Origin: GCA-2746795 sp963747345
GTDB taxonomy: Bacteria > Chloroflexota > Anaerolineae > Promineifilales > Promineifilaceae
Assembly (NCBI GenBank): GCA_963747345.1
Contig: CAVVFA010000023.1
Location: forward strand, 1-64,000
DNA length: 64,000 nucleotides
Direction of reading: 5' to 3'
Part shown: positions 16,944 through 26,040 of the stretch, in pieces
Layout: each line of letters opens with the position of its first letter
Numbering within the stretch: the stretch's first letter is position 1
Program-made: the position numbers and the translations under genes
Notes under the pieces: generated by a model
Told to the model about the DNA's origin: nothing
What the model saw: the letters and a program-made list of their open reading frames with translations, nothing else
Databases searched by the model: none

Positions 16944-18827
16944 TTATGGAATAGCTCCAGGCAATTGCTGCGGCGCTACGCGAAGTAAAATGTTCGAATT
17001 GTCCCCAAACACAACCTGACTGTAATTTAAATAAGGCACAGAAACACGCAAAGCACCCGTTGCTGCAATATTCTCAAAACGAATCGAGCCAGTCTCATTG
17101 GTATAACCAAACGCCAATAATTGACCCGTGGTATTGTCATATAGAGCCACTGCGACATCAACAATGCCCTCTGTCAGTTCAGGCATGAAATTTTGGTTGC
17201 TGTCATAATACAATGTTACATTCACCGTTGTTAACCGCCCTCCACCAACTTCCGGCGTTGCCGTCGGTAAAGGATTGATCACAACTTGGGCTGGCGGCGC
17301 TGGTGTCAAGGTTAGGAAAATCGACGATGGATCAAACGGTGTGGGTGATGGAAGCTGAGATGGATCTGGTGTAGCTGTAGCTTGTGTGCCACCCGTGCCA
17401 CCAGTGCCACCTGTTGTCGGAGGCACAAACGGCCTGGGTGTAAAAGTTGGCGTAGCGGTAGGTGTCGGCGTAGCTGCCAGTTCGGTACACAGCAATTCAT
17501 ATGTATACAAACTAGATTCTTCATAAGGCGGCGGGTTGACTGGCCCCACCATAATGGTTAAAAAGCCAGTATAAGGTGCAAGTATGGACAATTTACTGCC
17601 ATAATCACCCGGCGCTTTATCGTCATTGCCTAAATTGGGTACAAAACTATTCCCCTTTTGATCCAAAAATATCATATTCGTATCGTTATAGGGGGAGAGA
17701 TTCAATGTCTTACACGTGTAATACAAACCAGGTTTCATCCACAACCAGAAAAGATCCGTATCTTGATGACTGCCTAAAGTTGGCACAAAGCTTAAATTAT
17801 AGACAACATCTTTGGCAATGATGCACGCATGATCGATTGTGCTATTGAATTCACAGGCGTCAGCTCCCGCCATCGGCGTTTGGGAAGGGGTAGCAGTCGG
17901 GGCAGCAACTTCTAGCACCTCAAAACAATAAGTCTTCCCAGTAGGATCTGAAGGGTTTTTATTGGTAATAAAGGCATAATAAAAGCCATCCGCTCCTGCC
18001 GTAAACTGCACTTCAGAACGCACAGTCCCAATTTCACCGACATCATCATTACGAGCAATTTGCGATCCTGATGAATTATACAAAGTGAGTACGGTATCAA
18101 TACCAGGGGTTAAATCCTTGGTAAAAACGCGGTAGGTTGATCCCCTCTTGGCAAAGAAATGGAAGTAATCAACATCACCTGCGGGCCAAAATGTGATGCC
18201 ACATGTAGATGCGCCAACCCCTACTGAATACGACTGTGCAAAGGTGTTATTTGGTTCATACGCATCCAAAAAGATTATGCCACCAGAAGTAGCCGTTGGC
18301 GCAGGGGGATTATCATCATCAATGATATTTATTTGTAATTGATTGGGCGTTCCCAACACAGCATTAACAGGGTTTAACAATCTAAGATAGAAAAATTCCG
18401 TGGGCTCATCTATTGTATCGTTACTTATATTTATTGTGATGGTGCGTGTAACCGTAGTCGTGTTAAAAGTTAATTGTCCACTTACACTTGTGTAATCTGC
18501 CCCAGAGGCGGAGCCAAAAAAGGACTCGTAATTCACGGTAACTGTATCTGTAGGTGTCCCCGTTAATTGCACCACCACCTGAACCTGCCCGACTCCCTCA
18601 GCCGCATCAATAGACGTGCTTTGGAATGCCAACAATGGGGGAGTTTGTGCGCTGACTTTGCTCACAGGCACAACCGTAGCAAAGAGCCAAAAGGCAAATA
18701 TGATCCCCCCAACAACAAGAATCAGGCTGATTCCAAATCGAGTAATTTTTTGTGTTATTAAATCACTATCTATAGGTTGCGGGTCACTCATATTTTGGCC
18801 GTTAATAGAATTTTTCCGTTGAATCAT
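16944..18827 (-). CDS. membrane-anchored surface protein with Calx-beta and PPC domains
   Basis: 627 residues. An N-terminal helix (about 30-50) anchors it. A Calx-beta domain follows (DTVTVNYESFFGSASGADYT, LTFNTTTVTRTITI), then two pre-peptidase C-terminal (PPC) domains (DAYEPNNTFAQSYSVG; the second begins ADACEFNSTIDHACII), a Thr/Pro linker (PTPTATPTFTPRP) and a C-terminal SdrD-B-like domain (VTLYYDSNQNFMPELTEGI). All are extracellular beta folds, and no catalytic site is seen. An alternative start is ATG 18791 (MSDPQPID). The next gene downstream, 36 bases on, is another membrane-anchored surface protein. Confidence 0.7.
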   Translation of the reverse strand: MIQRKNSINGQNMSDPQPIDSDLITQKITRFGISLILVVGGIIFAFWLFATVVPVSKVSAQTPPLLAFQSTSIDAAEGVGQVQVVVQLTGTPTDTVTVNYESFFGSASGADYTSVSGQLTFNTTTVTRTITINISNDTIDEPTEFFYLRLLNPVNAVLGTPNQLQINIIDDDNPPAPTATSGGIIFLDAYEPNNTFAQSYSVGVGASTCGITFWPAGDVDYFHFFAKRGSTYRVFTKDLTPGIDTVLTLYNSSGSQIARNDDVGEIGTVRSEVQFTAGADGFYYAFITNKNPSDPTGKTYCFEVLEVAAPTATPSQTPMAGADACEFNSTIDHACIIAKDVVYNLSFVPTLGSHQDTDLFWLWMKPGLYYTCKTLNLSPYNDTNMIFLDQKGNSFVPNLGNDDKAPGDYGSKLSILAPYTGFLTIMVGPVNPPPYEESSLYTYELLCTELAATPTPTATPTFTPRPFVPPTTGGTGGTGGTQATATPDPSQLPSPTPFDPSSIFLTLTPAPPAQVVINPLPTATPEVGGGRLTTVNVTLYYDSNQNFMPELTEGIVDVAVALYDNTTGQLLAFGYTNETGSIRFENIAATGALRVSVPYLNYSQVVFGDNSNILLRVAPQQLPGAIP

Positions 18828-18946
18828 TTAGATGTGAATGTGTTAGTTAAGCTTATTTGCGGATAAAGGTGATCGAAGAGCCTGTATTTGAAATTGATTA
18901 TATGTAGAGTATATCATAACAGCAAATTTAGCTCGATTTTTCAAAG

Positions 18947-18982
18947 AAAAAGCACCCCATTAAAAAATGGGGTGCTTTTTTT
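18947..18982. terminator. terminator downstream of clpP
   Basis: AAAAAGCACCCCAT (18947-18960), loop TAAAAA, then ATGGGGTGCTTTTTTT. A-rich on one side and T-rich on the other, so it can act on both strands; clpP (-) ends 33 bases away. Confidence 0.8.
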
Positions 18983-19014
18983 GTTTATTTAAGTTGGATG
19001 AATAACGGCCGTTT

Positions 19015-19629
19015 CTATTCTTTTGCTTTATCCATCGGATTCGGTAACACACTATCGACCAAGCCATACTCCATTGCATCTTTAGCAGTCATATAGATGT
19101 CACGATCCGTATCCTCAGCAATCTGTTGCTCAGTTTTACCAGTATGGTAACTGAGAATCTTGTTTAAAGAGGAACGTAATCGCAATATCTCATTGGCTTG
19201 AATCTGAATATCAGAAGCCTGACCTTGCGCCCCGCCGAGCGGTTGGTGCATATGGATCGTTGTATTAGGCAAAGCATAACGCATCCCTTTTGTACCAGCC
19301 GTAAGTAATACAGTACCGAAGCTGGCCGTAAAACCAACGGCATAAGTAGAGACAGGGCATGGAACTTGTTGCATCGTATCATAAATAGCCATACCCGCGT
19401 AAACCTCACCACCGGGAGAGCTTATGTACATCAAAATCGGTTTTTTCGGATCATCCTGCGCTAAATATAATAATTGAGCAATGATATGGTTAGCAACCAA
19501 GCTGTTTATAGGTACGGACAGGATAATAATGCGTTCCTTGAACAACAAAGAATAAACATCAGTCGCATATTCTCTACGGCCGTCTGTTTCAATGATACTA
19601 GGATTTGCTAGTGAATGTGGGAAAATCAT
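19015..19629 (-). CDS. clpP: ATP-dependent Clp protease proteolytic subunit
   Basis: 204 residues, the usual length. It forms the tetradecameric serine-protease chamber that degrades proteins fed by Clp ATPases. Catalytic residues are visible: Ser103 in GFTASFG (usual QAASMG), His128 in HMHQPLGGAQGQ and Asp177 in TDRDIYM. GGAGAA precedes the ATG by 5 bases. It lies 174 bases downstream of tig in the same direction, the classic tig-clpP order, but no clpX follows in the window. Confidence 0.95.
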   Translation of the reverse strand: MIFPHSLANPSIIETDGRREYATDVYSLLFKERIIILSVPINSLVANHIIAQLLYLAQDDPKKPILMYISSPGGEVYAGMAIYDTMQQVPCPVSTYAVGFTASFGTVLLTAGTKGMRYALPNTTIHMHQPLGGAQGQASDIQIQANEILRLRSSLNKILSYHTGKTEQQIAEDTDRDIYMTAKDAMEYGLVDSVLPNPMDKAKE

Positions 19630-19803
19630 ACTTGTTCTCCAGTTGAACTCGTAACATAGACAATACGTCTACACGACGAATTTCATTTAGTAATTAATGT
19701 GACGCAGACAATTTGATTCAGTCTATTTATCTCAAATTGCTGCAAATTACGTAAAGTATAGATGCCTCTTGTTAGATTTTCGTTATCACAACGCAATTTG
19801 CTT

Positions 19804-21216
19804 TTATTCTTCTTCGTCGGCAGCTTCAGCCGCAGCTTCTAGTTCCGCCAAATCCGGTGCTTCACCCGCGTAAATTGCTTCAGCACGTTTGGCAACCTTA
19901 TCCATTAAGATTTCGCTGCTCATCATATCTAAGCCGTAACCAGTGGTGAAATATTGACGCATGCTTGCACGCAAATCTTGATTGTCACCAAAATCAACCA
20001 AGCGCTCTTCAATTTTGGCGTCAACATCTTCTGCATCAACAGTTAATTTCTCATCAAAGATGAACTGACGTAAAACCAGGCGCCGTGTAAGGTTTTTTTC
20101 TGCGTTTTCGCGGAAATTATCACGCAAGGTAACATCATTGAGACCTTGCATCTTGAGATAATCTCCCCATATCCAGCCTGATCGTTCCATCTGTTGTTTC
20201 ATGTTGCCAACCAAACCGTCAATTTCAACTTCCACCGCAGCGGGCGGATAAACGATGGTGGCTTTTTCTACCAAATCATCAATCATGCCTTCAATGAGTT
20301 CATTTTTGGCTTCAGATTCTGCTTGTGTTCTTAAGTTTGTTTTGAGCGCTTCACGCAGCTCATCCAATGTTTCGTAAGCACCTTCTAGTTTAGCTAGTTC
20401 GTCATCTAGTTCAGGCAATGTGCGGCTTTTGACGTCCAACACGGTAATCTCAAAGGAAGCTTCACGGCCAGCCAACTCTGCTTCATCAAAATCCTCAGGG
20501 AAAGAGAAGGAGAAGGAGGCTTCCTCACCAGCGGACAAACCGAGGATGTTCTCGACAAATGGGGTGCCGGCAAACAACACATCGTCATCCATGAGCAGTT
20601 CGATTTGTTCTTCATTGAAGAGAATTTCTTCCTTTAGCTCGACAACAGCTTCTTCCTCTTGTTCGCCTTCTTTTACGTCAAGCACAACCGGCACCATCAC
20701 AACGCCTTTACCAGACATAGAAATCAAGTCACCAGCTTCCACAGCCCGTTCTACCGGTTCTATCACTTGATGACGAACGCGTATCTGCTCCAAAGCGGCA
20801 GCTATCGCTTCATCACTGATTGCAACGGCTTCAACATCTTTACGTAGCTCACGGTAAGCTTCATCGAATTCAACGGTTGGCTCTAGCGGCACAGTAAATT
20901 TATAAACCAGCGGTTGTGGTTTAATATCGTCCAGACTAGGCTGGGCGTAAGGAATCACATCAATTTCTTCCAAGGCTTCTTCAAAGGCAGGCTGCACCAT
21001 AGCGTCAATCGCTTCATTACGGAGGTAATCTTCACCTACGCGTGCCACGATAACGCTGTATGGCGCTTTTCCTTTACGGAAACCAGGGATGCGTACTTCG
21101 CCAGCCAACTTGCGGGCAGCTTGACGCATCGCTTTTTGCACGTCTTCTTCAGGAACTTCTACAGTTAAGGCTAATTGCCGTTGATCATCTTCTTCGGTGT
21201 GTACAGTTAGAGTCAC
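19804..21216 (-). CDS. tig: trigger factor, ribosome-bound chaperone
   Basis: 470 residues. It binds at the ribosome exit and shields nascent chains. The N-terminal domain carries the ribosome-docking signature GFRKGKAP (about residues 45-52); the middle part is the FKBP-like region with an acidic insertion (EGEQEEEAVVELKEE) that is unusual for the family; the C-terminal half is the helical chaperone domain. The start is GTG at 21216 with AGAGG 7 bases upstream. The gene lacks any AACGGCCGTT palindrome, unlike most neighbours. Confidence 0.93.
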   Translation of the reverse strand: MTLTVHTEEDDQRQLALTVEVPEEDVQKAMRQAARKLAGEVRIPGFRKGKAPYSVIVARVGEDYLRNEAIDAMVQPAFEEALEEIDVIPYAQPSLDDIKPQPLVYKFTVPLEPTVEFDEAYRELRKDVEAVAISDEAIAAALEQIRVRHQVIEPVERAVEAGDLISMSGKGVVMVPVVLDVKEGEQEEEAVVELKEEILFNEEQIELLMDDDVLFAGTPFVENILGLSAGEEASFSFSFPEDFDEAELAGREASFEITVLDVKSRTLPELDDELAKLEGAYETLDELREALKTNLRTQAESEAKNELIEGMIDDLVEKATIVYPPAAVEVEIDGLVGNMKQQMERSGWIWGDYLKMQGLNDVTLRDNFRENAEKNLTRRLVLRQFIFDEKLTVDAEDVDAKIEERLVDFGDNQDLRASMRQYFTTGYGLDMMSSEILMDKVAKRAEAIYAGEAPDLAELEAAAEAADEEE

Positions 21217-21362
21217 AGGGAACCTCTCTCAAAATTATTTAATATCAGCAAACCCTATCATTCATCTTGCAAGCCACATGTTTCAAGTTACGTAAAAATG
21301 TAACCCGTTGCTTGAATATTTGTAGCTTATTAAAAATGCTTAACAGGGATACCAACGTTTGT

Positions 21363-21392
21363 AAAAAAAATTGCGTTGCCTGGGCAACGCAA
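21363..21392 (-). terminator. rho-independent terminator of tRNA-Leu
   Basis: On the minus strand TTGCGTTGCC / GGCAACGCAA form a 10-bp stem with a 2-base loop, followed by TTTTTTTT. It lies 15 bases after the tRNA. Confidence 0.85.
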
Positions 21393-21406
21393 CCATTATG
21401 TTAAAA

Positions 21407-21488
21407 TGGGGATGGAGGGACTCGAACCCACACGCCTTGCGGCACATGATTCTAAGTCATGCGCGTCTGCCAATTCCGCCACATCCCC
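21407..21488 (-). tRNA. tRNA-Leu (anticodon TAG)
   Basis: Class II tRNA with acceptor GGGGATG, D arm GGCGGAATTGGCAGACGC, anticodon stem CATGA/TCATG around CTTAGAA (anticodon TAG, reads CUA and CUG), long variable arm TGCCGCAAGGCGT, and T loop GGTTCGAGTCC. Discriminator A; CCA not encoded. Confidence 0.95.
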
Positions 21489-21585
21489 AGCGAAGCAGGC
21501 AATTATACCACCTGAATATACATTGCCAAGCAAAAACGGCCGTGTTAAAGTAAGGAACATCAAAACCAAGGCGTTTTTTGTAGGA

Positions 21586-21602
21586 GCACTCCGGTGGAGT
21601 GC
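21586..21602 (+). repeat. hairpin in the leader of the amidohydrolase gene
   Basis: GCACTCC GGT GGAGTGC, 7-bp stem, 19 bases upstream of the ATG at 21621 and just before the ribosome site AAGGAAGG. It may be a regulatory element or a repeat remnant. Confidence 0.4.
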
Positions 21603-21620
21603 CCATTTAAGGAAGGAAAA

Positions 21621-23018
21621 ATGAGCACACTTCTCGTAAAAAACACGGCCGTTTTAGCCACAATGGATGACGACGGACGAGAAATCGTTAACGGCGGTCT
21701 CTTCATCCGCGATAATATCATTGAACAGGTCGGCACTACTGACGAGTTGCCAAAAATCGCCGACAAAGTGCTGGATTTATCCGACCATGTCGTCTTGCCC
21801 GGATTCGTCAACACCCATCACCATCTTTACCAAACTTTGACGCGCGTATTGGCGCAAGATGCCGACCTGTTTACCTGGCTCAAAACCCTCTATCCCATCT
21901 GGGCCAATCTCACTGACGAAGCCATTTACATCAGCACACTCACCGGATTGGCGGAACTAGCGCTTTCTGGCTGCACCACCAGCAGCGACCACCTTTACAT
22001 CTTCCCCAACGACTGCACGCTCGACAGCCAAATTCGCGCCGCTGGGGAAATTGGGGTGCGTTTCCATGCCGCGCGTGGTTCCATGTCCCTCGGAGAAAGC
22101 AAAGGGGGCTTACCGCCCGACCGTGTTACCGAAGATGAAGGCTTCATCCTCAAAGACAGCCAGCGCCTCATCGAGACCTACCATGATGCCAGCCGCCACG
22201 CCATGATGCGTGTGGTGTTGGCGCCCTGCTCCCCCTTCTCCGTTACCGCCGATTTGATGCGTGAATCGGCTAACATGGCACGAGCTTACGGGGTGCGGCT
22301 ACACACTCATCTGGCAGAAACCGTTGAGGAAGAGGCATTTTGCCTGGAAACCTTTGGTCTGCGCCCCGTGCCTTATGTGGAATCGCTGGGCTGGACGGGT
22401 GATGACGTGTGGCACGCCCACTGCGTCCATATGAGCCAGGATGAGATTGACTTGTTCGGCAAAACGAAGACGGGTGTGGCTCACTGCCCCAGCAGCAACA
22501 TGCGCCTCGCCAGTGGCATTGCCAAAGTGCCAGCCATGTGGCAAGCGGGTGTTCCCGTCGGCTTGGGGGTTGATGGCTCTGCCTCTAACGATGGCAGTCA
22601 CCTGCTTACCGAAGCGCGACAAGCGATGCTCCTGCAACGGGTCGCGCCAGACCGGTATCTCAGCGAAACCCCGGGCGGACGCGGCGGATTTGGCGGCAAA
22701 CCAGACGCGATGTCGGCTCGTGAAGCGATTCGCCTCGCTACGCGTGGGGGCGCAGAGGTGTTAGGTCGAGACGACATCGGTTTTCTCGCGCCTGGCATGA
22801 GCGCCGATTTCATTGCCATCAACTTGAATCAAATTGCCTTTGCGGGTGGCATTCATGATCCTGTGGCGGCGATGGTTTTGTGCCAGCCTCCGGGCATTGA
22901 TTATTCGGTGATTAACGGGAAGATCGTGGTGGAAAACGGACGCCTGACGACGCTCGATCTACCCGTCATTCTGGAACGCCACAACAAAATCGCCCGGCAA
23001 ATGGTGCGCAACGACTAA
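21621..23018 (+). CDS. amidohydrolase, 8-oxoguanine deaminase-like
   Basis: 465 residues, metal-dependent cytosolic hydrolase of the ATZ/TRZ group. Zinc ligands are visible: HHH in VNTHHHLYQT, His in RLHTHLAET, His in VWHAHCVHM and Asp in GLGVDGSASNDGSH. The last motif and the N-terminus (NTAVLATMDDDGREIVNGG) are close to 8-oxoguanine deaminases, which convert oxidised guanine to urate; hydroxyatrazine hydrolases share the fold, so substrate is uncertain. Start at 21621 is fixed by AAGGAAGG. A Nudix gene follows 38 bases later; both could serve clean-up of damaged nucleotides. Confidence 0.8.
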   Translation: MSTLLVKNTAVLATMDDDGREIVNGGLFIRDNIIEQVGTTDELPKIADKVLDLSDHVVLPGFVNTHHHLYQTLTRVLAQDADLFTWLKTLYPIWANLTDEAIYISTLTGLAELALSGCTTSSDHLYIFPNDCTLDSQIRAAGEIGVRFHAARGSMSLGESKGGLPPDRVTEDEGFILKDSQRLIETYHDASRHAMMRVVLAPCSPFSVTADLMRESANMARAYGVRLHTHLAETVEEEAFCLETFGLRPVPYVESLGWTGDDVWHAHCVHMSQDEIDLFGKTKTGVAHCPSSNMRLASGIAKVPAMWQAGVPVGLGVDGSASNDGSHLLTEARQAMLLQRVAPDRYLSETPGGRGGFGGKPDAMSAREAIRLATRGGAEVLGRDDIGFLAPGMSADFIAINLNQIAFAGGIHDPVAAMVLCQPPGIDYSVINGKIVVENGRLTTLDLPVILERHNKIARQMVRND

Positions 23019-23056
23019 CAGGCGACTGAACTCGCTCTGGTCGCAGCAGGTAATGT

Positions 23057-23989
23057 ATGAAACTTGGAACGAATGGTGTTGTAATTGATGAAATGGGACA
23101 AGTGCTGCTTATCCAACGGGATGACAGCCGTACGTTTGCGCCTCCTGGCGGCGGTATGGACGCTGGAGAATTGCCCACTGAAAATGTCGCCCGTGAAGTA
23201 TGGGAAGAGACGGGTGTGAAAGTAATGCCAGTACGCTTGGTGGGGGTTTACCATACCCCAGTGGAAAAAATTGGTATCCTTAATTTTGTGTTCCGGTGTT
23301 TGCCACGCGGTGGCGAATTAAAGCTATCCAAGGAATCCCTTCTTGTTGGCTATTACCCCACGAACAAACTGCCCTCGCCTATGGATGAGGTACATAAAGA
23401 ACGGCTGAACCGCGCGTTCACGCATAATGGCGGCGCGCCTTACTGGTCTACCCAACATCCCGGACTGATTTACAAAATCGGTCGCGTCATTGTGACCCAA
23501 GGCATTTACCGCTGGCGCGATTTTCAGCGCAAACGGCGCGGCGAACCGATTTTTGTGCCTTCGCCTGACTGGGAAATCGGGGCTTTTACAGTGATTCGCA
23601 ACGAAAAAGGTGAAGTATTGTGGGTCAAACGCGGCGATGTTGATTTTTGGAACTTGCCGGGTGGCGGCGGCTTGGTGAATGAACCTCCCTGGGAAACGGC
23701 CGTTCGTGAAACTCTCGAAGAAACTGGCCTAATTGTCACCCTGACGGATTTGACCAGCGTCCATGTCTACGAAAATGAGGCCCATATCGTGCTCACCTTC
23801 ACCGCCGCCACTCAATCTGGCACGTTGACGACAGGCTCGGAATCTGAAGATTTTGCGTGGTTTACCCCTGGTGAAGAGCCAGAAAACAGCTTTGAGCAGC
23901 ACCGGATTCGGGTTGCTGACGCGGTGAGTGATGTGGAGATTACGCAGTTCAGGTATCAAAAGAACGGGAACACGGAGAGCACTGAGTAG
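23057..23989 (+). CDS. protein with two Nudix hydrolase domains
   Basis: 310 residues with two complete Nudix domains in tandem. The first Nudix box begins GGGMDAGELPTENV and ends REVWEETGV (about residues 32-55); the second is GGGGLVNEPPWETAV then RETLEETGL (about 198-220). Each has the G-x5-E-x7-RE-x2-EE-x-G spacing. Nudix enzymes split nucleoside diphosphates linked to other groups. Co-oriented with and just after an 8-oxoguanine-deaminase-like gene, so oxidised or non-canonical nucleotide removal is a fair guess. A palindrome AACGGCCGTT at 23695 lies inside the second Nudix box (ETAVRE). Confidence 0.85.
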   Translation: MKLGTNGVVIDEMGQVLLIQRDDSRTFAPPGGGMDAGELPTENVAREVWEETGVKVMPVRLVGVYHTPVEKIGILNFVFRCLPRGGELKLSKESLLVGYYPTNKLPSPMDEVHKERLNRAFTHNGGAPYWSTQHPGLIYKIGRVIVTQGIYRWRDFQRKRRGEPIFVPSPDWEIGAFTVIRNEKGEVLWVKRGDVDFWNLPGGGGLVNEPPWETAVRETLEETGLIVTLTDLTSVHVYENEAHIVLTFTAATQSGTLTTGSESEDFAWFTPGEEPENSFEQHRIRVADAVSDVEITQFRYQKNGNTESTE

Positions 23990-24049
23990 GCACGGAGATA
24001 CACTGAGAAACCCTCTTTTTCTCTGTGTTCCTGCTTTCAGGAGTTTAGA

Positions 24050-24892
24050 GTGTACGAAGATTTGTTAGAGAAACGGCCGTTATCCGCCCCCTTTGTCGTG
24101 TTAGATACAGAAACCACAGGGCTGTATCCGCATACCGGTCATCGGGTAGTCGAGATTGGCGCGGTACGCTATGAAAACGGGGAAAAAGTGGCCGAACTCG
24201 ACCAACTTTTACAGCCTGGACGACTGATGGATCCGGGTGCCAGCCGCGTCAACGGCATCGACGATATTGATTTGCTGGGCAAACCCACCTTCGCCACCAT
24301 TGCGCCTGATTTGCTCGCTATGCTGGATGGCGCCCTCATCGTCGCTCACAATGCTGCATTTGATGCGGGTTTCGTGGGCATGGAGTTCTTCGCTAGTGGC
24401 TACACAAATGGAAACGGGAAAGGTACACCCCCTAATCCGTGGGTGTGCACGCTGCTGCTGGCGCGACATCATTTCTATTTTGGGCGCAATAATTTGAGCC
24501 ATATCGCCAGTCAACTCAACATTCGCATGGGTCGCGCTCACCGCGCCCTCCATGATGTCTACATGACCGCCGAAATCTTCAAGCGCATGGTACAAAAATT
24601 AGCTGACCAGAAAATCGTAACGATTGGGGATTTGCTCGACGCGCAAGGTGGCGCGATTTATGTGCCGCCCACCCCTGCGTTGGACTTGCCTCCCGACATT
24701 GCTGCTGCGTTGGTAAACGGCCGTTCCCTGCAAATTCGGTACACCTCCCCCACCCACGAATCACAGCGCATCATCACCCCCAAATACATCACCCAAAACA
24801 AAGATGTCATCTACCTTGTCGCCTACTGCCACACCCAAAACGACCAACGCACTTTCAGGCTAGACCGGATTTTTAGTGCAGAACTGCTTTAG
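24050..24892 (+). CDS. DEDDh 3'-5' exonuclease fused to a WYL-like domain
   Basis: 280 residues. The N-terminal 180 are a DnaQ-like exonuclease: VVLDTETTGL (Asp19, Glu21), AHNAAFDAGF and HRALHDVYMT supply the DEDDh residues. The C-terminal 55 residues (LQIRYTSPTHESQRIITPKY, then VIYLVAYC and RTFRLDRI) match the WYL fold, which senses nucleic-acid ligands in transcription regulators and defence proteins. This fusion is unusual. The start is GTG 24050 with AGGAG 6 bases upstream. A separate exonuclease gene belonging to dinG lies 1.1 kb downstream. Confidence 0.8.
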   Translation: MYEDLLEKRPLSAPFVVLDTETTGLYPHTGHRVVEIGAVRYENGEKVAELDQLLQPGRLMDPGASRVNGIDDIDLLGKPTFATIAPDLLAMLDGALIVAHNAAFDAGFVGMEFFASGYTNGNGKGTPPNPWVCTLLLARHHFYFGRNNLSHIASQLNIRMGRAHRALHDVYMTAEIFKRMVQKLADQKIVTIGDLLDAQGGAIYVPPTPALDLPPDIAAALVNGRSLQIRYTSPTHESQRIITPKYITQNKDVIYLVAYCHTQNDQRTFRLDRIFSAELL

Positions 24893-24893
24893 C

Positions 24894-24960
24894 GTGAACA
24901 GTAAACAGTAAACAGGGTACAGTTTGGTTGACTGTTCACTGTTTACTGAACACTGTCCAC
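24894..24960. repeat. GTGAACAGT hairpin repeat between convergent genes
   Basis: GTGAACAGTAAACAGTAAAC and its inverse around ACTGTTCACTGTTTACTG. It follows the exonuclease stop by one base and supplies the last codons and TAA stop of the methyltransferase on the other strand. Related copies at 25998-26031 and 32679-32731. Confidence 0.6.
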
Positions 24961-25654
24961 TGCCTTACGCGCCATCACCTGATCATAATCCAACTGCCAG
25001 GGCAATATTTCTACGTCAACGAAACCCAAATCGGTTAGCATTTCGGTAAACGCTTGGGGGGAATGAAAACGGCCGACGAAGGTTTTCGCCTCCCAGCCGG
25101 TGCGCCGCGTGACCATGAGACTGCCACCTGGCTGCAAGACCCGCACCATCTCACGCAACGCTTTTTTGTCTGACGGGAAGAATTCGAGCGATTCCAGGCA
25201 GGTGATGCCGTGAAAAGTGTTATCTGGCAAACGGAAGTTTGTCGGCGACTTGTTGAATGGGGAGGAAACGGCCGTTATATCCCCGCAATTTCTCTTCCGC
25301 CAACACCAACATCTTCCAGGACGCATCCACCCCCACCACCCTGCCATTAAACGTCGGCTCTTCAAATAAATAGTAAGGCACCCGCCCCGTTCCCGTCGCC
25401 ACATCTAGCAAACGTGGCGCGGGATGCTTGGGCAGATGTTTGAGATACGGTTTGATGACGAAAAATCGCTCCGCTCCCGCATCAAATTCCTTGATGCCAT
25501 CATATTTGTGCGCCGTCACGTCATACAGCCACACCACCATGCGCCGTCCTAAAAAGACGCCCTCGGTAATGACAACCAACCAATACACCACCGCACCAAT
25601 CGCGGCGATTAGCAGCACACCCAACAAAATCCAAAGCAAGGATAAATTTAACAT
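24943..25654 (-). CDS. class I SAM-dependent methyltransferase, frameshifted
   Basis: Two overlapping frames make one protein of about 236 residues. The upstream part (from 25654, MLNLSLLWILLGVLL) has one N-terminal membrane helix, then LLDVATGTGR (SAM-binding motif I) and VVGVDASWKM. The downstream part continues with LPDNTFHGITCLESLEFF and VRVLQPGGSLMVTRR. The switch is at about 25225-25232, where removing one base gives KLPFPDNTFHG. Likely a ubiE/COQ5-like methyltransferase anchored to the membrane; substrate unknown. The frameshift is probably a sequence error, since both halves are well conserved in pattern. Its C-terminus is encoded within a hairpin repeat. Confidence 0.7.
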
Positions 25655-25746
25655 GCGCGGATTGTAGTAGGGGCGATGCAATTGGGTCAAATATCAGCCA
25701 AACACGCAGCGGTTTCTCCAATTGCCTCGCCCGCCTCGTCACCGAG

Positions 25747-25840
25747 GGCTGAGTCTTTCGACAAGCTCAAGAACCACCTGTCGAAGCCCGGCGCAGTCCA
25801 GCCTTCGACAGGACGTTCGGCGAGCTCAGTCGAGCCGCTC
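25747..25840. repeat. TTCGACAAGCTCAGG-type repeat cluster
   Basis: Several copies of TTCGACA(A/G)G(C/A) in both directions (CTTTCGACAAGCTCAAG, CACCTGTCGAAG, CCTTCGACAGGACG). This lies in the 386-bp gap between the methyltransferase and dinG. Same family at 39357, 48972 and 63590. The rest of the gap holds a TATAAT-like box (about 25988) and an ACTGTTCACTG repeat. Confidence 0.65.
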
Positions 25841-25997
25841 AGGCTTCGTTGCGTCCTTTGTATCACGGGCGAGCCGACGCGGTGAAATTGTAGGACGTTG
25901 CGGCCAACATATTTCCGCATCGCCTAGCCACTACACAAATTGATCAATTTTCTCAGGTTCCGCAATTTCCCCCTCGCTCATCTGTGCTATAATTCGC

Positions 25998-26031
25998 CAC
26001 TGTTTACTGTTCACTGCTTACTGTTCACTGG
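25998..26031. repeat. ACTGTTCACTG direct repeat before dinG
   Basis: CACTGTTTACTGTTCACTGCTTACTGTTCACTG, a short tandem form of the hairpin family at 24894 and 32679, 10 bases upstream of the exonuclease start. Confidence 0.5.
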
Positions 26032-26040
26032 ATTTTACTT

